A DNA stretch of 64,000 nt from Sphingomonas sp. Leaf343 (lineage in GTDB: Bacteria; Pseudomonadota; Alphaproteobacteria; Sphingomonadales; Sphingomonadaceae). Position numbers and translations under genes: made by a program. The first letter of the stretch is position 1. The number at the start of each line of letters is the position of its first letter. The stretch is from NCBI RefSeq assembly GCF_001423765.1, contig NZ_LMPG01000016.1, forward strand, positions 1 through 64,000, in the 5' to 3' direction. Under the pieces are notes generated by a model. It did no database searches, was not told the origin of the DNA, and was given only the letters and a program-made list of their open reading frames with translations. This document shows positions 24,569 through 33,930 of the stretch, one piece after another.

Positions 24569-24922
24569 TCAACCCGTAAAGCCCCTGGGCGGCTCGGCGA
24601 TGATGATTCTGTTGCCATCCCGGTCTGCGATCTCGGCGATCGCGCCGAAGTCGCCGCGGCTGATCTGCCCGAGATCGAGGCCCAGATCTGCGAGCCTGCT
24701 CTTTTCTCGCTCGATATCCGGCGTCACCAGGGTGATAATCGACCTGCCGGCTTTCTCGGCATCGACCATGAGCTGGATACCGGCCGTGCCGATGTTCCGC
24801 CATTGCGTCAGGACCGGCATGGGGTGGTCGTCCGCGGGGCGGGCCAACAACGCCGTATACCACTCTTCCGCGCCGGCCATATCGGTCACGCTCGCTACCG
24901 CATACACGCCCTGAATGTTCAT
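24569..24922 (-). CDS. VOC-fold protein
   Basis: The 117-residue product has two VOC modules: MNIQGVYAVASVTDMAGAEEWY at the start and GDFGAIAEIADRDGNRIIIAEPP at the end. This is the usual single-domain glyoxalase-like layout. The normal first metal ligand is replaced by Tyr or Val-rich sequence, so metal binding is unsure. Function unknown. It converges on pepN and is separated from tRNA-Leu by about 200 bases. Confidence 0.82.
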   Translation of the reverse strand: MNIQGVYAVASVTDMAGAEEWYTALLARPADDHPMPVLTQWRNIGTAGIQLMVDAEKAGRSIITLVTPDIEREKSRLADLGLDLGQISRGDFGAIAEIADRDGNRIIIAEPPRGFTG

Positions 24923-25122
24923 CGCGTCTCACCGATCAGCCTGTGCGCGAAGCTAACCCGAGGTGCGTTCGCCGACAACGCCGATCCACTCCCGCACTCC
25001 GCTGGGACTGCGTCAGGAGGGGTGATATCGCGTTGCGGCGCAGATGCCGAGAAGGTGAAACAGACCTCGTGGCCCTGACCTTGAGGCCCTGTCGCTTTCC
25101 GGACGGCGCAAAGCCCGAAAAA

Positions 25123-25209
25123 TGGTGCCCAGAAGAGGACTCGAACCTCCACGACCTTGCGATCGCCAGCACCTGAAGCTGGTGCGTCTACCAATTCCGC
25201 CATCTGGGC
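25123..25209 (-). tRNA. tRNA-Leu (anticodon CAG)
   Basis: Read on the minus strand, the 87-base sequence has acceptor arms GCCCAGA and TCTGGGC plus A and an encoded CCA, D-arm sequence GGCGGAATTGGTAGACGC, anticodon stem CCAGC/GCTGG with loop TTCAGGT (anticodon CAG), a long class II variable arm, and T arm GGAGGTTCGAGTCCTC. It reads CUG leucine codons, the most used leucine codon in this GC-rich DNA. Confidence 0.96.
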
Positions 25210-25331
25210 ACGGGGTAGGCGGCGGCCTTTAGGGGGGGCGATGGAGCCTTGTCAACAGGCATCCCGAACGGCAAAGGCTTCGCGACGCCAATAGCCGGTC
25301 CTCGGGCCGGCAGCAGGGACGGTATGCGGAC

Positions 25332-26270
25332 ATGAAGAACAAGCTGGTGACGCTGATCGGAGGCGGTGGATTCGTCGGCCGCTACGCCGCGCAGGCGCTG
25401 CTCCGGGCCGGTGCCCGCGTGCGGATCGCCCAGCGCGATCCGCGCCGGGCCTGGTACCTGAAACCGCAGGGCGGCCTCGGGCAGACGCAGTTCGTCGCGG
25501 CCGACGTCAACCGCCCTGAGACCGTGCTGCGGGCGGTGCAGGGTGCGGATGCCGTCGTGAACCTCGTCGGCGTGCTGGCGGGCGATTTCGAGCGTGCCCA
25601 TGTCGATGGCGCTCGGACGATCGCCGATGCCGCCGCCAAGGCGGGTGTGGAGGCGCTGGTCCATGTCTCCGCGATCGGTGCCGATCCGGACTCGGTGTCG
25701 CGCTATGGCCGGTCGAAGGGGAATGGCGAAACCGCGGTGCGCGAGGCGTTCGCGAACGCGACGATCCTGCGTCCCTCGATCGTGTTCGGGCGCGAGGACA
25801 ATTTCGTGAACCGCTTCGCCGGGATGATCGCGGTCGCGCCGATCGTTCCCGTGCTGCGGACCGGTACGAAGTTCCAGCCGGTGTTCGCCGCCGATGTCGG
25901 GGAGGCGATCCGCGCCGCGCTGGCGTCACCGGGCGAGTTCGCGGGCCGCACGCTGGAGATCGGCGGGCCGGACGTCATCACGATGGGCGGCCTGATCCGC
26001 TGGATCGCCGATGCGATCGGCCGCACGCCGACGATCGTCGAGCTGCCCGACATGGTCGGCGCGGCGATCGCGCGGGCCGGCTTCCTGCCGGGCGCGCCGA
26101 TCACGTGGGACCAGTGGCTGATGCTGGGGCGCGACAATGTCGTAGGCGGTGAGGACGGGCTAACGGCGCTGGGCATCGATGCCACGCCGATGGCCGCGGT
26201 CGCGCCGGAATGGCTGGTCCGGTTCCGCAAGCAGGGCCGCTTCGGACGTCGCATGGAACAGGCGCTTTGA
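25332..26270 (+). CDS. NDUFA9-like (complex I-associated) NAD(P)-binding protein
   Basis: The 312-residue product is an atypical SDR with glycine-rich VTLIGGGGFVGRYAAQALL, DAVVNLVGVL, HVSAIGADPDSVSRYGRSKGNGE and ILRPSIVFGREDNFVNRFA. These match the family of mitochondrial complex I subunit NDUFA9 and its alphaproteobacterial relatives. The active-site YxxxK is present as YGRSK, but enzymatic activity is not established for the family. It overlaps the uppP TTG start by four bases (TTGA), so the two form a coupled pair; the functional link is not obvious. Confidence 0.88.
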   Translation: MKNKLVTLIGGGGFVGRYAAQALLRAGARVRIAQRDPRRAWYLKPQGGLGQTQFVAADVNRPETVLRAVQGADAVVNLVGVLAGDFERAHVDGARTIADAAAKAGVEALVHVSAIGADPDSVSRYGRSKGNGETAVREAFANATILRPSIVFGREDNFVNRFAGMIAVAPIVPVLRTGTKFQPVFAADVGEAIRAALASPGEFAGRTLEIGGPDVITMGGLIRWIADAIGRTPTIVELPDMVGAAIARAGFLPGAPITWDQWLMLGRDNVVGGEDGLTALGIDATPMAAVAPEWLVRFRKQGRFGRRMEQAL

Positions 26271-27067
26271 ACGACTGGCTGGTCGCGATCATCCTCGGCA
26301 TCGTCGAGGGGATCACCGAATTCCTGCCGGTGTCCTCGACCGGGCATCTGGTGCTGGCGACGGAACTGCTCGGCTTCGATGCGGCGCGCTGGTCGGTATT
26401 CAACATCGCGATCCAGCCGGGTGCGATCCTGGCGATCGTGGTGCTGTACTGGCGGACGTTTCTGGCGGTGTTGCAGGGGCTGTTCCGGCGCGAACCCAAC
26501 TCGGTCGCGTTCGTCCGCAACCTGCTGATCGCGTTTCTGCCGGCGGCGGTGCTGGGGTTCGCCTTCAACGATCGGATCGAGGCGCTGCTGGAGAATGCGA
26601 CGGTCATCGCCTGGGCGTTGATCGTCGGCGGCGTCGCGATCCTGATCGTGGAGCGTCTGGCGAAAACCTACAAGACGGGCGGTATCGCGGGCGTCTCATG
26701 GTTCGACTCGCTCCGGATCGGCCTCGTCCAGTGCATCGCGATGATCCCGGGCGTCAGCCGGTCAGGCGCGACGATCATGGGCGCGATGACGCTGGGGATC
26801 GAGCGGCGCACCGCGGCCGAGTTCAGCTTCTTCCTCGCGCTGCCGACGCTGACCGGTGCGACGGTGTTGCAGATGGTCAAGCATCGCGACGCGATCACGG
26901 CGGACAGCCTGCAACTGATCGGCGTCGGGTTCGTGGTGTCCTTCATCGTCGCGCTGGTCGTCGTGAAGGGGTTCATGGCGCTGGTAACCAGACATGGCTT
27001 CGCGCCATTCGCCTGGTATCGAATTGTTGCGGGTGGCGTAGCATTGATCGCCCTCAATATCCATTAG
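26267..27067 (+). CDS. uppP: Undecaprenyl-diphosphate phosphatase
   Basis: The 266-residue integral membrane protein has both UppP/BacA signature blocks: EGITEFLPVSSTGHL near the N-terminus and PGVSRSGATIMGAM in the second half. It dephosphorylates undecaprenyl diphosphate to recycle the lipid carrier for peptidoglycan and is known to give bacitracin tolerance when abundant. The TTG start at 26267 is chosen because the conserved sequence begins there (NDWLVAIILGIVEG) and it overlaps the upstream stop as TTGA. Confidence 0.95.
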   Translation: MNDWLVAIILGIVEGITEFLPVSSTGHLVLATELLGFDAARWSVFNIAIQPGAILAIVVLYWRTFLAVLQGLFRREPNSVAFVRNLLIAFLPAAVLGFAFNDRIEALLENATVIAWALIVGGVAILIVERLAKTYKTGGIAGVSWFDSLRIGLVQCIAMIPGVSRSGATIMGAMTLGIERRTAAEFSFFLALPTLTGATVLQMVKHRDAITADSLQLIGVGFVVSFIVALVVVKGFMALVTRHGFAPFAWYRIVAGGVALIALNIH

Positions 27068-27213
27068 GGCCGCTTATAGCCCTAATCCTAGGCAGAAATG
27101 TCGATCGGGGGTTCAAAGTAGCCAAGCATCGGGAATATAGGTCAGCGTGGCTGCCTAGTATGACTTGCACGTCTGCGATATGTCCTGTGGTGTCATAATC
27201 GAAGGTGCCCCGC

Positions 27214-28656
27214 ATGGCTCAGGAGCAGATGCTGAAGTTCGTCGTTCGCGATCAGGCCTATCCTGACAAGCGAACGGCCGACGAACGCGCACACGACTTT
27301 CGCGAGATCGCGAATCGCTATGCCGTGCCGGCCGCCGAGGATCAGGCGAGCCGCTGCTCGCAATGCGGCGTGCCATATTGTTCGGTGCATTGCCCGCTCC
27401 ACAATCACATACCGGACTGGCTGCGCCTGACCGCCGAAGGTCGCCTGCGCGAGGCGTATGAGCTGTCGAACAGCACCTCCACGATGCCGGAGATCTGCGG
27501 CCGGATCTGCCCTCAGGACCGGTTGTGCGAGGGCAATTGCGTCATCGAATTCTCCGGCCACGGCGCGGTGACGATTGGGTCGGTCGAAAAGTTCATCACC
27601 GACACCGCCTGGGCGGAGGGTTGGGTGGAGCCGGTGCAGGTCGCGCCCGCTCGCGGCCAGTCGGTCGGTGTGATCGGCGCGGGACCGGCGGGGCTGACGA
27701 CGGCCGAACTGCTCCGCGCCCGCGGTTACGAGGTCCATGTCTATGATCGCCACGATCGTGCCGGCGGCCTGCTGACCTATGGCATTCCCGGCTTCAAGCT
27801 GGAGAAGCCGGTGGTCATGCGCCGGGTGGAGCGACTGGAGCAGGCAGGCATCGTCTTTCATTATGGCTTCGCGGTCGGACAGGATGCGACGCTCGACGAT
27901 CTGCGCCGCCGCCATGACGCGGTGTTGATCGCGACGGGCGTGTACAAGGCGCGCCAGGTCGAAGTGCCGGGCGCGGAGACGAACGGTGTGGTCGCCGCGC
28001 TCGACTATCTGACCGCCTCCAACCGCAAGGGCTTCGGCGATGCGGTGCCCGAGTTCGACGGCGGCGCGCTGGATGCGGCCGGCAAGGACGTGGTCGTGGT
28101 CGGCGGCGGCGACACCGCGATGGACTGCGTCCGCACCGCAATCCGCCAGGGGGCGAAGTCGGTGAAGTGCCTGTATCGCCGCGACCGTGCCAACATGCCG
28201 GGATCGCAGCGCGAGGTCGCCAACGCGGAGGAGGAGGGCGCGGAGTTCGTCTGGCTCTCCGCCCCGCTCGCGTTCGACGGGGCGGAGAGCGTCGGCACGG
28301 TCCGCGCCAGCCGGATGCGTCTCGGCGCGCCCGACGCGAGCGGTCGCCGCGCACCGGAGGTCGATCCGGGCGGAGAGCTGGAACTGCGGGCCGACCTCGT
28401 CATCAAGGCGCTCGGTTTCGATGCGGAGGATCTGCCGACTCTGTGGGGTGCGCCCGAACTGGGTGTCAGCCGCTGGGGCACGGTGCTGGCCGACGGCAAG
28501 ACGCTGATGACCTCTCTGGAGGGCGTGTTCGCCGCCGGCGACATCGTCCGCGGGGCGTCGCTGGTCGTCTGGGCGATCCGCGACGGCCGCGACGTGGCGT
28601 CGTCGATGCACAAATGGCTGAAGGCGAAGGCGGCGGCGGAGAAGGTCGCGGCATGA
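27214..28656 (+). CDS. gltD: Glutamate synthase, small (beta) subunit
   Basis: The 480-residue product carries the N-terminal cysteine-rich region that binds 4Fe-4S clusters (CSQCGVPYCSVHCPLHNHIP and CGRICPQDRLCEGNC), the FAD-binding GAGPAGLTTAELL, and the NADPH-binding GGGDTAMDCVRTA, ending with FAAGDIVRGASLVVWA. It passes electrons from NADPH to the large subunit. ATG 27214 has GAAGG nine bases upstream; an in-frame GTG at 27205 is less likely. Instead of gltB, the next genes are a HepT/MntA pair: the gltD stop overlaps the mntA start (ATGA). Confidence 0.96.
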   Translation: MAQEQMLKFVVRDQAYPDKRTADERAHDFREIANRYAVPAAEDQASRCSQCGVPYCSVHCPLHNHIPDWLRLTAEGRLREAYELSNSTSTMPEICGRICPQDRLCEGNCVIEFSGHGAVTIGSVEKFITDTAWAEGWVEPVQVAPARGQSVGVIGAGPAGLTTAELLRARGYEVHVYDRHDRAGGLLTYGIPGFKLEKPVVMRRVERLEQAGIVFHYGFAVGQDATLDDLRRRHDAVLIATGVYKARQVEVPGAETNGVVAALDYLTASNRKGFGDAVPEFDGGALDAAGKDVVVVGGGDTAMDCVRTAIRQGAKSVKCLYRRDRANMPGSQREVANAEEEGAEFVWLSAPLAFDGAESVGTVRASRMRLGAPDASGRRAPEVDPGGELELRADLVIKALGFDAEDLPTLWGAPELGVSRWGTVLADGKTLMTSLEGVFAAGDIVRGASLVVWAIRDGRDVASSMHKWLKAKAAAEKVAA

Positions 28657-28952
28657 GGCTGAAGCAGAGGGACATCGACGCGATCAAGGCTGCGGCCTGC
28701 GCGGCGTTCGGCCCGTCTGCCGTCGTTCGCCTGTTCGGCAGCCGCATTCGCGATGATTTGCGCGGGGGCGATATCGACCTGTTGCTGGAGGTCGACCCGG
28801 TCGACGATGGTCGTTCGCGCACCGCGCTTTTCCGTCGCCGGCTGTTCGACCGTATCGACGAGCAGAAGGTCGATGTCGTGCTGATGATGCGCGGCCACAC
28901 GCCGTCCGCATTCGCGCGGATGGTGTCCGCGGACGCGGTGCCCCTGCCGTGA
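28653..28952 (+). CDS. mntA: MntA-type nucleotidyltransferase antitoxin
   Basis: The 99-residue minimal nucleotidyltransferase has RLFGSRIRDDLRGGDIDLLLEV: Gly29-Ser30, then Asp40 and Asp42 form the GSx9DxD catalytic motif, and Asp74 in KVDVVL is the third acidic ligand. MntA enzymes AMPylate the partner HEPN toxin HepT and so neutralise it. The ATG at 28653 overlaps the gltD stop and its own stop overlaps the hepT GTG start by four bases. The pair is thus embedded in the gltD-gltB operon. Confidence 0.85.
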   Translation: MRLKQRDIDAIKAAACAAFGPSAVVRLFGSRIRDDLRGGDIDLLLEVDPVDDGRSRTALFRRRLFDRIDEQKVDVVLMMRGHTPSAFARMVSADAVPLP

Positions 28953-29422
28953 CCGACGTCGCGCCTTTGCTCCGCGGCGGGCTCGAACGGTGCGCCCGGA
29001 TCGTCGCCGGTTGCGAGGAACTGGTTCCGTTCCTCGCCCCCGTGTTGCCCGTACAGGATGACGATCTCGCGCGCCTGCCCGTGATCGAACGCATCGCGTC
29101 CATCGCCCTGCTCAAGCGATACGAGCAGTTACAGGACATGATCGGCCGCCTGTTTCGCACCTATCTCAGTTGGGACGGCGAGGATGTGCGCGACATGTCG
29201 CGGCGCGATCAGGCGAACCGGATGGAGCGGTACCACCTGATCGGCGACGCCGACGACTGGATGGACTTTCTCGATCTGCGCAACCGGCTCGTCCACGAAT
29301 ATCCGGTCAACGAAATCGAGCAGGTCGACCGGGTCAACGAATGCTGGGCGGCGATCCCCCGCCTGACCGACATCTACGAGAAGCTGCGCCAGCGGCTGAG
29401 CGAACAGGGCTTTCACGCATGA
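28949..29422 (+). CDS. hepT: HepT-like HEPN-domain toxin (DUF86-type)
   Basis: The 157-residue helical product has RNRLVHEY at 111-118, which fits the RX4HXY motif of HepT: Arg111 and His116 are RNase active-site residues and Tyr118 is the position AMPylated by MntA in characterised pairs. YEQLQDMIGRLFRTYLSW (58-75) is typical of DUF86 proteins. GTG start 28949 overlaps the mntA stop; its own stop overlaps the gltB ATG. HepT toxins cleave RNA or tRNA; here it must be co-expressed with glutamate synthase. Confidence 0.85.
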   Translation: MTDVAPLLRGGLERCARIVAGCEELVPFLAPVLPVQDDDLARLPVIERIASIALLKRYEQLQDMIGRLFRTYLSWDGEDVRDMSRRDQANRMERYHLIGDADDWMDFLDLRNRLVHEYPVNEIEQVDRVNECWAAIPRLTDIYEKLRQRLSEQGFHA

Positions 29423-32400
29423 CCGACCAGCACGCCTATCTTGCCGAACACGGCATGTACCGCCCCGAGTTCGAGGGCGATGCCTGCGGTGTCGGCCTCG
29501 TCGCCGCCACCGACGGACAGCCGTCGCGGCGTGTGGTGCAGTCGGCGATCGACGCTTTGAAGGCGGTCTGGCACCGCGGCGCGGTCGATGCGGACGGCAA
29601 GACCGGTGACGGTGCGGGCATCCATCTCGACCTGCCGCATCGCTTCTTCGACGATTGCATCGCGGCGTCGGGGCACAAGGTGATGCCGAACCGGCTCGCG
29701 GTCGGCATGGTCTTCCTCCCGCGCACCGATCTGGGCGCGCAGGAGACGTGCCGGACGATCGTCGAAAGCGCGATCATCGAGGCGGGCTACACCATCTATG
29801 GCTGGCGTCAGGTGCCCGTCGACGTGTCCGTCATCGGCATGAAGGCACAGGCGACCCGGCCGGAGATCGAGCAGATCATGATCGCCGGGCCGCTGCCGGG
29901 CGACATGGACGAGGCGGAGTTCGAGAAGAACCTGTATCTGGTCCGCCGCCGCATCGAGAAGCGGGTGATCGCGGCGCAGATCCAGGGCTTCTACATTTGT
30001 TCGCTGTCGGCGCGCTCGATCGTCTACAAGGGGCTGTTCCTCGCCGAGAGCCTGTCGGTCTTCTATCCCGATCTGACCGATCGCCGCTTCGAAAGCCGCG
30101 TCGCGATCTTCCACCAGCGCTATTCGACCAACACTTTCCCGCAATGGTGGCTGGCGCAGCCGTTCCGCTGTCTCGCGCACAATGGCGAGGTCAACACGAT
30201 CCGCGGCAACAAGAACTGGATGCTCAGCCACGAGATCCGGATGGCCTCGATCGCGTTCGGCGACAATTCGGAGGATATCAAGCCGGTGATCCCCGCCGGC
30301 GCGTCCGACACCGCGGCGCTGGATGCCGTGTTCGAGGCGATCTGCCGCTCCGGCCGCGACGCCCCGACCGCGAAGCTGATGCTGGTGCCGGAGGCGCTGG
30401 ACGAGCGCGGCGACACGCCGGACAGCCACGCCGCGATGTACCGCTATCTCGCCTCCGTCATGGAGCCGTGGGACGGCCCGGCCGCGCTGGCGATGACCGA
30501 CGGTCGCTGGGCGGTCGCCGGCATGGACCGCAACGCGCTGCGCCCGCTGCGCTATACGCGCACCTCGGACGGGCTGCTGATCGTCGGATCGGAAAGCGGC
30601 ATGGTCGTCGTTCCCGAATCGACGATCGTCGCCAAGGGCCGGCTGGGACCTGGGCAGATGATCGCCGTCGATCTTCAGGAAGGGATCGTGCTGGAGGATC
30701 GCGCGGTCAAGGACCGGATCGCGGGCGAGCAGGACTATGCCGCGATGACCGGCGAGTTCCTGACGCTGGACGATCTTCCGCCCGCGCCCGGCGACCCCGT
30801 CGTCCGCTTCCCGCGCGCCGAGCTGACCCGCCGTCAGGTCGCGGCCGGCCAGACGCTGGAGGATATGGAGCTGATCCTGTCGCCGATGGTGGAGGGCGGC
30901 AAGGAAGCGATCGGATCGATGGGCGACGATACGCCGCTCGCCGTCATCAGCGACAAGCCACGCCTCATCAGCCAGTTCTTCCGCCAGAATTTTTCGCAGG
31001 TGACGAACCCGCCGATCGACAGTCTGCGCGAGCGGCATGTGATGTCGCTGAAGACGCGGTTCGGCAATCTCGCCAACATCCTCGACGTGCGCGACCAGCG
31101 CGAACACGTGCTGGTGCTCGACTCCCCCGTGCTGACCGGCGCGATGTGGGAGCGGTTGAAGACGCATTTCGGCCGTTCGGTGGCGGAAATCGACTGCACG
31201 TTCGAGGCGGACGGCGGACCGGAGCGGCTGCGTGCCGCGATCCAGCGCATCCGCAACCAGGCCGAACAGGCGGTGCGGGAGGGCAAGAGCGAACTGTTCC
31301 TGACCGACGAGAACGTGTCGGAGGACCGCGTCGCTATCGCCGGCGTGCTGGCTGCCGCCGCCGTCCACACGCATCTCGTCCGCCGTGGCCTGCGCAGCTA
31401 CGCGTCGATCAACGTCCGCACCGCCGAATGCCTCGACACGCATTATTACGCGGTGCTGATCGGCGTCGGCGCGACGACGGTGAACGCCTATCTGGCGGAG
31501 GCGTCGATCGCCGATCGCCATGCGCGTGGCCTGTTTGGCGACCTGACGATCGAGCAATGCCTCGACCGGCATCGTGTCGCCGTCGAGGAGGGATTGCTCA
31601 AGATCATCTCCAAGATGGGCATTGCTGTCATCTCGTCCTATCGCGGCGGCTATAATTTCGAGGCGGTCGGGCTCAGCCGCGCGCTGGTGAACGACCTGTT
31701 CCCCGGCATGCCCGCGAAGATCTCGGGGGAGGGCTATGCCTCGCTCCACCTCAATGCCAAACTGCGCCACGACACGGCGTTCGACGACGACATCGTCACG
31801 CTGCCGATCGGCGGCTTCTATCGCCAGCGCGCGGATGGGGAGACGCACGCCTATTCCGCGCAGCTGATGCACCTGCTCCAGACCGCCGTCGCGACCGACA
31901 GCTATTCCAGCTATCTGCAATTCTCGCGCGGTGTCGCCGATCTGCCGCCGGTGTATCTGCGCGACCTGTTGCAGTTCAATTTTCCGTCGGAAGGCGTGCC
32001 GATCGACCAGGTCGAGGCGATCACCGAAATCCGCAAGCGCTTCGTGACGCCGGGCATGTCGCTGGGTGCGCTGTCGCCGGAAGCGCACGAGACACTGGCC
32101 ATCGCGATGAACCGCATCGGTGCGAAGGCGGTGTCGGGCGAGGGGGGCGAGGACGTCGTCCGGTTCAAGCCGTACGCGAACGGCGACAACGCCAATTCGG
32201 GCGTCAAGCAGATCGCCAGCGGCCGGTTCGGCGTCACCGCCGAATATCTCGGCGCATGCGAGGAGATCGAGATCAAGGTCGCGCAGGGTGCCAAGCCTGG
32301 CGAGGGCGGCCAGCTGCCCGGATTCAAGGTTACCGAATTCATCGCGAAGTTGCGCCACGCGACTCCGGGCGTGACGCTCATCAGCCCGCCGCCGCATCAC

Positions 32401-33930
32401 GACATCTATTCGATCGAGGACCTCGCGCAGCTCATCTACGACTGCAAGCAGATCAACCCGCGCGCCCGGGTCTGTGTGAAGCTGGTGTCGTCTGCCGGGA
32501 TCGGTACCGTCGCGGCGGGCGTCGCCAAGGCGCATGCCGACGTCATCCTCGTCTCCGGCCATGTCGGCGGCACCGGCGCTTCCCCGCAGACGAGCATCAA
32601 ATATGCCGGCACGCCGTGGGAAATGGGCCTGTCGGAGGTCAACCAGACGCTGACGCTCAACGGCCTGCGCGGCCGCATCCGCCTGCGTGCCGACGGCGGG
32701 CTGAAGACCGGGCGCGACATCGTCATCGCCGCGATCCTCGGTGCGGAGGAGTTCGGCATCGGCACGCTGTCGCTGGTCGCAATGGGCTGCATCATGGTGC
32801 GCCAGTGCCATTCGAACACGTGTCCGGTCGGCGTCTGCGTGCAGGACGAGCGGCTGCGCGCCAAGTTCACCGGCACGCCGGAAAAGGTCATCAACCTGAT
32901 GACCTTTATCGCCGAGGAAGTCCGCGACATCCTCGCCCGGCTCGGCGTCACCTCGCTCGACGAGGTGATCGGCCGCACCGAGTTCCTCCGTCAGGTCAGC
33001 CGCGGTGCCGAGCATCTCGACGATCTCGATCTCAACCCGATTCTCGCCAAGGTCGACGCGACCGATGCCGAGCGCCGCTTCTCGCTTTCGACGTTCCGGA
33101 ACGCGGTACCCGACAGCCTGGATGCGCAGATCATCAAGGACGCGGCGGCGGTGTTCAGCCGCGGCGAGAAGATGCAGCTGACCTATTCGGTGCGCAACAC
33201 GCATCGCGCGGTCGGCACGCGCCTGTCGAGCGAGATCACGCGCACCTTCGGCATGTCGAAACTGGCGGACGGCCACGTTACTATTCGCCTGCGTGGATCG
33301 GCGGGCCAGTCGCTCGGCGCATTCCTGTGCAAAGGCATCACGCTAGAGGTGTTCGGCGACGCCAACGACTATGTCGGCAAGGGGCTGTCGGGCGGCATCA
33401 TCGTCGTGCGACCGGCGGTATCCTCACCGCTCGCCAGCCAGGACAACACGATCATCGGCAACACCGTGCTGTACGGCGCGACCAGCGGCCGGCTGTTCGC
33501 GGCGGGGCAAGCGGGCGAGCGCTTCGCCGTGCGCAACTCCGGCGCGCAGGTCGTGGTCGAGGGCTGCGGCGCGAACGGCTGCGAGTATATGACCGGCGGC
33601 ATCGCCGTCGTGCTCGGCGCGGTCGGGGCGAACTTCGGAGCCGGCATGACCGGCGGCATGGCCTTCGTCTACGATCCCGACGCGAAGTTCGACCGGCGTG
33701 CCAATGGCGAGAGCATCGTCTGGCGCCGGCTGTCGTCGGCGCATTGGGAGGGTGTTCTGCGCGACCTGATCGCTGCGCACGTCGCCGCGACCGACAGCCG
33801 CTGGTCGAAGGGCCTGCTGGAGGATTGGGAGCGGGTCGCCGGTGACTTCTGGCAGGTCGTGCCGAAAGAGATGCTTACGCGCCTGTCGCACCCGCTGGAC
33901 GACATGCTGGAAGCGGTGGCGGCGGAGTAG
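29419..33930 (+). CDS. gltB: Glutamate synthase, large (alpha) subunit
   Basis: The 1503-residue product is full length for GltB. After a 22-residue propeptide, Cys23 (DACGVGLVA) is the glutaminase nucleophile of the class II amidotransferase domain (to about 420). A central domain, the FMN/2-oxoglutarate synthase domain (about 800-1190, SGEGGEDVVRFKPYANGDN, KPGEGGQLPG, SGHVGGTGASPQTSIKYAG), the 3Fe-4S cysteines (CIMVRQCHSNTCPVGVC) and a C-terminal GXGXG beta-helix follow. It makes glutamate from glutamine and 2-oxoglutarate with GltD. The ATG overlaps the hepT stop; its TAG directly abuts the TAG of the convergent vapC. Confidence 0.97.
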   Translation: MTDQHAYLAEHGMYRPEFEGDACGVGLVAATDGQPSRRVVQSAIDALKAVWHRGAVDADGKTGDGAGIHLDLPHRFFDDCIAASGHKVMPNRLAVGMVFLPRTDLGAQETCRTIVESAIIEAGYTIYGWRQVPVDVSVIGMKAQATRPEIEQIMIAGPLPGDMDEAEFEKNLYLVRRRIEKRVIAAQIQGFYICSLSARSIVYKGLFLAESLSVFYPDLTDRRFESRVAIFHQRYSTNTFPQWWLAQPFRCLAHNGEVNTIRGNKNWMLSHEIRMASIAFGDNSEDIKPVIPAGASDTAALDAVFEAICRSGRDAPTAKLMLVPEALDERGDTPDSHAAMYRYLASVMEPWDGPAALAMTDGRWAVAGMDRNALRPLRYTRTSDGLLIVGSESGMVVVPESTIVAKGRLGPGQMIAVDLQEGIVLEDRAVKDRIAGEQDYAAMTGEFLTLDDLPPAPGDPVVRFPRAELTRRQVAAGQTLEDMELILSPMVEGGKEAIGSMGDDTPLAVISDKPRLISQFFRQNFSQVTNPPIDSLRERHVMSLKTRFGNLANILDVRDQREHVLVLDSPVLTGAMWERLKTHFGRSVAEIDCTFEADGGPERLRAAIQRIRNQAEQAVREGKSELFLTDENVSEDRVAIAGVLAAAAVHTHLVRRGLRSYASINVRTAECLDTHYYAVLIGVGATTVNAYLAEASIADRHARGLFGDLTIEQCLDRHRVAVEEGLLKIISKMGIAVISSYRGGYNFEAVGLSRALVNDLFPGMPAKISGEGYASLHLNAKLRHDTAFDDDIVTLPIGGFYRQRADGETHAYSAQLMHLLQTAVATDSYSSYLQFSRGVADLPPVYLRDLLQFNFPSEGVPIDQVEAITEIRKRFVTPGMSLGALSPEAHETLAIAMNRIGAKAVSGEGGEDVVRFKPYANGDNANSGVKQIASGRFGVTAEYLGACEEIEIKVAQGAKPGEGGQLPGFKVTEFIAKLRHATPGVTLISPPPHHDIYSIEDLAQLIYDCKQINPRARVCVKLVSSAGIGTVAAGVAKAHADVILVSGHVGGTGASPQTSIKYAGTPWEMGLSEVNQTLTLNGLRGRIRLRADGGLKTGRDIVIAAILGAEEFGIGTLSLVAMGCIMVRQCHSNTCPVGVCVQDERLRAKFTGTPEKVINLMTFIAEEVRDILARLGVTSLDEVIGRTEFLRQVSRGAEHLDDLDLNPILAKVDATDAERRFSLSTFRNAVPDSLDAQIIKDAAAVFSRGEKMQLTYSVRNTHRAVGTRLSSEITRTFGMSKLADGHVTIRLRGSAGQSLGAFLCKGITLEVFGDANDYVGKGLSGGIIVVRPAVSSPLASQDNTIIGNTVLYGATSGRLFAAGQAGERFAVRNSGAQVVVEGCGANGCEYMTGGIAVVLGAVGANFGAGMTGGMAFVYDPDAKFDRRANGESIVWRRLSSAHWEGVLRDLIAAHVAATDSRWSKGLLEDWERVAGDFWQVVPKEMLTRLSHPLDDMLEAVAAE

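Noticed and set aside
27068-27213. A riboswitch or sigma-54 promoter before gltD
   Set aside because: Short inverted stretches exist, but no known riboswitch core or TGGCAC-N5-TTGCA match could be identified.
29413-33276. A very long open frame opposite gltB
   Set aside because: It is an antisense shadow caused by high GC at third codon positions; the product is Arg/Asp/His-rich without domains, while the plus strand encodes a full GltB.
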